A stretch of DNA of 36,499 bases, taken from positions 1-36,499 of the forward strand of contig DKTR01000123.1 of the NCBI GenBank assembly GCA_002473385.1, written 5' to 3'. Made by a program: the position numbers and the translations under genes. The number at the start of each line of letters is the position of its first letter. Position 1 is the first letter of the stretch. The stretch comes from Lachnospiraceae bacterium UBA7225 (GTDB taxonomy: Bacteria > Bacillota > Clostridia > Lachnospirales > Lachnospiraceae). Positions 32,580-36,499 of this stretch are shown here, in pieces. The notes beneath the pieces are model-generated. The model was not told where the DNA came from, ran no database searches, and worked only from the letters and a program-made list of their open reading frames with translations.

Positions 32580-33086
32580 ATGCGGGTAAAAATGTGTATA
32601 ACAGACGCATTGTTTGATCTGATGCAGGAGAAGAGTATATCAGAAATCACGGTAACAGAGATTATCCGCAAAGCAGGGGTAGCGCGCGCGTCTTATTACC
32701 GGAACTATGAGTCAAAGGAGGACGTGCTGGTAACGCTGATCCGGGATGTACTGGAATATTTCCGTATGACGATGGAGTATGACCTTGCCGATGGCATCAC
32801 CTATGAGCATATGGCGCGCTGCTTTGCGTTTTTTAAGGAGTTTGGAGAGTATGCGCTGAATTTATACGAGTCCGGCTTTGCCTCTCTGATACTGGATGAG
32901 TTAAACCAGTTTCATGAGATGCTTGCCGGAACCATGCCCGCAAGCTCCATTGAGCGTTATGAGCTGTACATGTATATGGGTGCGCTGTTCAATACTGTGA
33001 TGAACTGGCTGCAGAGCGGGGCAAAGGAAAGCCCGGAAGAGATGGCGAAGCTGTTCTGTCGGCAGCAGAGAATAATAAGGTCCTAA
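32580..33086 (+). CDS. TetR/AcrR-family transcriptional regulator
   Basis: This is a DNA-binding repressor of about 168 residues. The N-terminal HTH is ITDALFDLMQEKSISEITVTEIIRKAGVARASYYRNYESKEDVL, in which YYRNYESKE is the TetR recognition helix with its usual follow-up. The C-terminal ligand domain (YALNLYESGFASLILDELNQFHEML and MGALFNTVMNWLQSGAKESPEEMA) resembles the TetR_C_7-type group common in clostridia. The start is uncertain: ATG 32580 has AGGAGA only a few bases upstream, ATG 32592 lies further in, and the open frame reaches back to 32370. Targets are unknown; neither divergent DegV nor downstream GlgX is a usual partner. The stop codon lies in a 20-bp direct repeat. Confidence 0.82.
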   Translation: MRVKMCITDALFDLMQEKSISEITVTEIIRKAGVARASYYRNYESKEDVLVTLIRDVLEYFRMTMEYDLADGITYEHMARCFAFFKEFGEYALNLYESGFASLILDELNQFHEMLAGTMPASSIERYELYMYMGALFNTVMNWLQSGAKESPEEMAKLFCRQQRIIRS

Positions 33087-33107
33087 GGCAGAGAATAATA
33101 AGGTCCT
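33065..33107 (+). repeat. Two-copy 20-bp direct repeat across the TetR stop
   Basis: GCAGAGAATAATAAGGTCCT occurs at 33065-33084 and again at 33088-33107, 23 bp apart. The first copy encodes the last residues before the stop (the codons run RIIRS), while the second is non-coding. It looks like a recent tandem slip. Confidence 0.9.
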
Positions 33108-33117
33108 GAGGCCGTGT

Positions 33118-33146
33118 TTGACAAATCGCGCCCCGGATATTATGAT
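33118..33146 (+). promoter_or_regulatory. Promoter of the glgX-like gene
   Basis: TTGACA (33118-33123) and TATGAT (33141-33146) are 17 bp apart. The leader is about 75 bases. Confidence 0.65.
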
Positions 33147-33226
33147 AATAGAGAACCAGATTTTAACGTTTGCTGTTTGCCACAAAAGCGGAATGGCAGA
33201 GCAATACTTTAGATTGGAGACAGAGG

Positions 33227-35362
33227 ATGAAATCATTTAATCACAGCTATACGCCGGAGTATCCGGTATCGGTCAGTCCGATGGGGGAGATTGCAGGGTT
33301 TCCGGTACGCCCGGGCTCCTTTGAACTTAATGGGGCGACAGCGCTTCCGATTGGAGTAAATTTTACGATTCACACGCATCATGGTACTTCTGCGGAGCTT
33401 CTGCTGTTTCACAGGGGCGAGGACGAGCCCTTTGCAGTGCTGCCATTTCCGGAGGAATATAAGATTGGCGATGTGTACTCGATGATCGTATTCGGGCTGG
33501 ATATTGAAAAATTTGAATATGCCTACCGCATTGACGGTCCGTATCAGCCGGAGAAGGGGCTTCTGTTTGACCGCAGTAAGATTCTGCTCGACCCGTATGC
33601 GCGCGCTGTTACCGGGCAGGGTGTCTGGGGACGTCCGGGCGAGCAGCACTATCATGCCCGCGTGGTAAAGGATATTTTTGACTGGGGTGAGATGCGCCAG
33701 TCGTGTCGGGAAATGAGCGATCTGATTATTTATGAGCTGCATGTGCGCGGTTTTACAAAGCATGAATCCTCCGGGGTGAAGCATAAGGGTACCTTTGCCG
33801 GACTGCGCGAAAAAATACCGTATCTGAAACAGCTTGGAATTAACGCGGTAGAGATGATGCCGATTTTTGAATTTGATGAAAATATGTCGGTGAGAGAGGT
33901 GGATGGAAAGCGTCTGCTGGATTACTGGGGTTACAATACGGTCAGCTTTTTTTCACCGAACAGCAGCTATGCATCGACCGCGGAATACAACCGGGAGGGC
34001 ACTGAACTAAAGGAATTGATCCGTGATCTCCATGACAATGGCATCGAAGTGATTCTGGACGTTGTATTTAATCATACGGCGGAGGGAAATGAACAGGGAC
34101 CGTGTTTTTCTTTTAAGGGCTTTGATAATAAAGTATATTATATGCTGACGCCGGATGGAAATTATTATAATTTCAGCGGCTGTGGAAATACCTTAAACTG
34201 CAATCACCCGATTGTGCGGCAGATGATTCTGGAATGTCTGCGTTATTGGACGGTGAATTACCGCGTGGATGGTTTCCGGTTCGATCTGGCAAGTATTCTT
34301 GGAAGAAAGGAAGATGGTTCTCCGATGAACAATCCGCCTCTTCTGGAGCTGCTTGCCTATGATCCGGTGCTCAGCAATGTAAAGCTGATCGCAGAGGCGT
34401 GGGATGCGGGCGGCATGTACCAGGTGGGGAGCTTTCCGGCAAGCCGCCGGTGGGCGGAATGGAATGGCAGATACCGCGACTCCATCCGGGGATTTCTGAA
34501 GGGAGACTGCTGGGAGTGTAAGACGGCAGCCTGGAGTATCTGCGGCTCCGGTGATCTGTACGGCGGATTCTACCAGGAGCAAAATGAACGGTATGCGGGC
34601 TATAATTCCTGCATCAATTTTCTCACCTGCCATGACGGATTTACCCTGTATGATTTGTATTCTTATAACGAAAAGCATAATGAGAGCAATGGCTGGGGCA
34701 ATACGGACGGCAGCAACGACAACCGGAGCTGGAATTGCGGGGCGGAAGGGGAGACGTGTGATCAGACGGTGCTTGATCTGCGCTTCCGGATGATTCGCAA
34801 TGCCTGCGCAGTGCTGATGTGCAGCCGGGGAACGCCGATGTTTCTGGCGGGTGATGAATTTGGCAACACACAGTATGGAAACAACAATGCTTATTGCCAG
34901 GATAACGCGATCTCCTGGCTGGACTGGAGTCTGCTGGATAAAAACCGGAACCTTTTTGAATTCTTCTGCTTTATGACACATTATCGTCAGGAGCATGCGG
35001 TAATCAGCAGAAAACTCCCGGATGCAGTCTGCGGCATGGATCCAATGCACGCACATGACATTGATGCGGATAAAGTGAGGATTCCGGATAATACCAGGAC
35101 ATTTGGTGTCAGCTTTGCAGGGTATGACCGCAGGAGGGGCAGAGACGACCTTGTTTATGTGGCTGTGAATACACACTGGGAGGATGTGATGATCACGCTT
35201 CCAAAGATTGGAAGGAACCAGGGATTCTGGTATCTGAGCGTTAATACTGCCGGCGATGAGAGAGGAAGTTATTTCTACCGGACAGGGGAGGAAGTCAGAA
35301 TCGATCATGAGTTTATTATGCGTCCGCGGTCTGTGGCGGTGTTTACGGGAAGGACGCTTTAA
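33227..35362 (+). CDS. glgX: Glycogen debranching enzyme GlgX-like (GH13 isoamylase family)
   Basis: This enzyme hydrolyses alpha-1,6 branches of glycogen or limit dextrins. It has 711 residues from ATG 33227 (GGAGACAGAGG upstream); the longer frame to 33170 is non-conserved. An N-terminal CBM48/isoamylase domain (about 25-110, RPGSFELNGATALPIGVNFTIH) is followed by the GH13 barrel: YELHVRGFTKH, region I VILDVVFNHT, region II VDGFRFDLA (nucleophile Asp353), region III LIAEAWDAGG (Glu390), and region IV FLTCHDGF (Asp470). YWGYNTVSFFSPNSSYAS is typical of GlgX/TreX. The product could feed maltodextrins into the MalQ pathway 12 kb upstream. Confidence 0.93.
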   Translation: MKSFNHSYTPEYPVSVSPMGEIAGFPVRPGSFELNGATALPIGVNFTIHTHHGTSAELLLFHRGEDEPFAVLPFPEEYKIGDVYSMIVFGLDIEKFEYAYRIDGPYQPEKGLLFDRSKILLDPYARAVTGQGVWGRPGEQHYHARVVKDIFDWGEMRQSCREMSDLIIYELHVRGFTKHESSGVKHKGTFAGLREKIPYLKQLGINAVEMMPIFEFDENMSVREVDGKRLLDYWGYNTVSFFSPNSSYASTAEYNREGTELKELIRDLHDNGIEVILDVVFNHTAEGNEQGPCFSFKGFDNKVYYMLTPDGNYYNFSGCGNTLNCNHPIVRQMILECLRYWTVNYRVDGFRFDLASILGRKEDGSPMNNPPLLELLAYDPVLSNVKLIAEAWDAGGMYQVGSFPASRRWAEWNGRYRDSIRGFLKGDCWECKTAAWSICGSGDLYGGFYQEQNERYAGYNSCINFLTCHDGFTLYDLYSYNEKHNESNGWGNTDGSNDNRSWNCGAEGETCDQTVLDLRFRMIRNACAVLMCSRGTPMFLAGDEFGNTQYGNNNAYCQDNAISWLDWSLLDKNRNLFEFFCFMTHYRQEHAVISRKLPDAVCGMDPMHAHDIDADKVRIPDNTRTFGVSFAGYDRRRGRDDLVYVAVNTHWEDVMITLPKIGRNQGFWYLSVNTAGDERGSYFYRTGEEVRIDHEFIMRPRSVAVFTGRTL

Positions 35363-35389
35363 TAAGGAAAGAAAAGGGAGGAATATTTT

Positions 35390-36499
35390 ATGAGAGGTGT
35401 TGAAACACGAATCAGAGAAATCCGTCACCGGATTTTCCGCGAAGTGGCACGTATGGCATACCATACTGAGTGGTCAGTGGAAAAAAGAATTGAAGAGCTG
35501 CCGTATGAGATTATTCCGGGAGAAGTCGGGAATTTCCGAAACGACGTGTTCCTGGAGCGCGCGATCGTGGGCGAGCGCCTGCGCCTCGCTATGGGGCTGC
35601 CGTACCGCAGCGCGGCAGAGCATGCACCGTTGTCTGATAACATTGCAGCAGCGGATAAGGCGGAAACCTACTATACGCCGCCTCTGATTAACATTATCAA
35701 ATTTGCCTGCAACGCCTGTCACGAGAAGCGGGTATTTGTGACAGACGGCTGCCGCGGGTGTCTGGCGCATCCCTGTGTGGAGGTTTGCCCCAAGGGGGCA
35801 GTAACGCTGGAGCGCACGAACGGACGCTCGGTGATCGATCAGGATAAATGTATTAAGTGCGGGAAATGTGCGGAGGTCTGCTCTTATCACGCGATTATTG
35901 TGCAGGAACGTCCGTGTGCGGCGGCGTGCGGCATGGATGCTATTCATACAGATGCGAATGGGAAGGCGGATATTGATTATGAAAAGTGTGTGTCCTGCGG
36001 CATGTGCCTGGTGAATTGCCCGTTCGGAGCGATTGCGGACAAATCCCAGATTTTCCAGGTAATCCGTGCAATCCAGACTGGCGAGCGTGTTTATGCGGCG
36101 GTTGCACCTGCATTTGTGGGACAGTTTGGACCGAAGGTAACTCCGGGTAAGCTGCGTGCGGCGATGAAGGAGCTTGGTTTTGCCGATGTCTTTGAGGTGG
36201 CGATCGGAGCTGATATCTGCGCGGTACAGGAGGCGGAGGACTTTGTAAACGAGGTTCCCGAAAAGCTTCCGTTTATGGCAACCTCATGCTGTCCGGCATG
36301 GTCCACAATGGCGAAGAAATTGTTCCCGAAGAATGCAAATTGTATCTCCATGGCGCTCACCCCGATGACACTTACGGCGCGTCTTATCAAAAATCAGAAT
36401 GAGCGCGCTAAGGTTGTTTTTATTGGTCCGTGCGCGGCGAAAAAGCTGGAGGCGATGCGCAGCGATATTCGCAGTGATGTGGATTTTGTGCTGACCTTT
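35390..36499 (+). CDS. Monomeric [FeFe] hydrogenase-like iron-sulfur protein, 5' part
   Basis: The first 370 codons are present and the frame runs off the window. Residues 100-215 carry many cysteines in 4Fe-4S patterns: CNACHEK (107, 110), CRGC with CVEVC (121-133), CIKCGKCAEVC (154-164), CAAAC (176-180), and CVSCGMCLVNC (200-210). The hydrogenase large domain follows, with VYAAVAPAFVGQFG, the H-cluster motif TSCCPAW (298-304), and GPCAAKKLEA (346-355). The third H-cluster motif would lie beyond the end. TSCCPAW and PCAAKK suggest a group B/CpII-like monomeric enzyme, not the bifurcating HydABC type, but that needs the full sequence. It starts behind AAGGGAGG, 27 bases after glgX. The role may be hydrogen evolution or redox sensing. 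Confidence 0.85.
   Translation, partial: MRGVETRIREIRHRIFREVARMAYHTEWSVEKRIEELPYEIIPGEVGNFRNDVFLERAIVGERLRLAMGLPYRSAAEHAPLSDNIAAADKAETYYTPPLINIIKFACNACHEKRVFVTDGCRGCLAHPCVEVCPKGAVTLERTNGRSVIDQDKCIKCGKCAEVCSYHAIIVQERPCAAACGMDAIHTDANGKADIDYEKCVSCGMCLVNCPFGAIADKSQIFQVIRAIQTGERVYAAVAPAFVGQFGPKVTPGKLRAAMKELGFADVFEVAIGADICAVQEAEDFVNEVPEKLPFMATSCCPAWSTMAKKLFPKNANCISMALTPMTLTARLIKNQNERAKVVFIGPCAAKKLEAMRSDIRSDVDFVLTF

Noticed and set aside
34193..35464. 423-codon minus-strand open frame
   Set aside because: It is antisense to glgX, whose GH13 motifs are intact; the antisense product has no recognisable domain.

Overview
The window looks like the chromosome of an anaerobic gut Firmicute, most likely a Lachnospiraceae (Clostridium cluster XIVa) member. 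The basis is the gdpP-rplI-dnaB and rpsR housekeeping genes, strong AGGAGG ribosome binding sites, mid-range GC, an [FeFe]-hydrogenase-type iron-sulfur protein, a DegV protein, an AgcS symporter behind a glycine riboswitch, and carbohydrate genes typical of gut clostridia. Family assignments come from reading motifs, not from a search.

Region 1 (1-9300) is a housekeeping block with inserted accessory genes. The end of rpsR (+) and its terminator are followed by a decayed AraC/GyrI-type regulator, an exported Ig-like/peptidase-C26 fusion, a nitroreductase and, on the minus strand, an NlpC/P60-like protein. A repeat-rich spacer (3218-3602) comes next. Then the minus-strand operon gdpP-rplI-dnaB and a secreted DUF885-type metalloprotein follow. 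The gdpP operon runs opposite to rpsR, whereas the two are often collinear in relatives.

Region 2 (9398-13121) is a tightly packed operon under one good promoter. It encodes four proteins with SipW-type export signals and an ER-type (Ser/His) signal peptidase SipW. The genes overlap or nearly abut. This resembles the tapA-sipW-tasA matrix-fibre system of Bacillus but has a different composition: three small TasA/CalY-like subunits and one larger two-module protein with a C-terminal membrane anchor.

Region 3 (13212-24118) is an alpha-glucan/oligosaccharide utilisation locus. It holds a GH31 glycosidase (minus), a divergent esterase, an ABC sugar importer (binding protein plus two permeases), 4-alpha-glucanotransferase MalQ, a LacI-family regulator and an MFS transporter. 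The importer promoter is followed immediately by five 12-bp repeats with CG cores, a probable multi-site operator for a LacI-type regulator. The binding-protein gene carries a single in-frame amber codon and is otherwise intact.

Region 4 (24194-36499) contains a 1207-residue repeat-containing secreted protein without an LPXTG anchor, a citrate synthase behind a leader with competing inverted repeats, a tandem glycine riboswitch and terminator upstream of an AgcS Na+/alanine-glycine symporter, a DegV protein, a TetR-type regulator, a GlgX-like debranching enzyme, and the first 370 codons of a monomeric [FeFe] hydrogenase-like protein that runs off the window.

No tRNA, rRNA, transposase, prophage or CRISPR array was recognised. 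The most rewarding items are the SipW-dependent matrix-like operon, the 12-bp operator array with the amber-interrupted binding protein just downstream, and the structured leaders before the LacI gene, citrate synthase and agcS.
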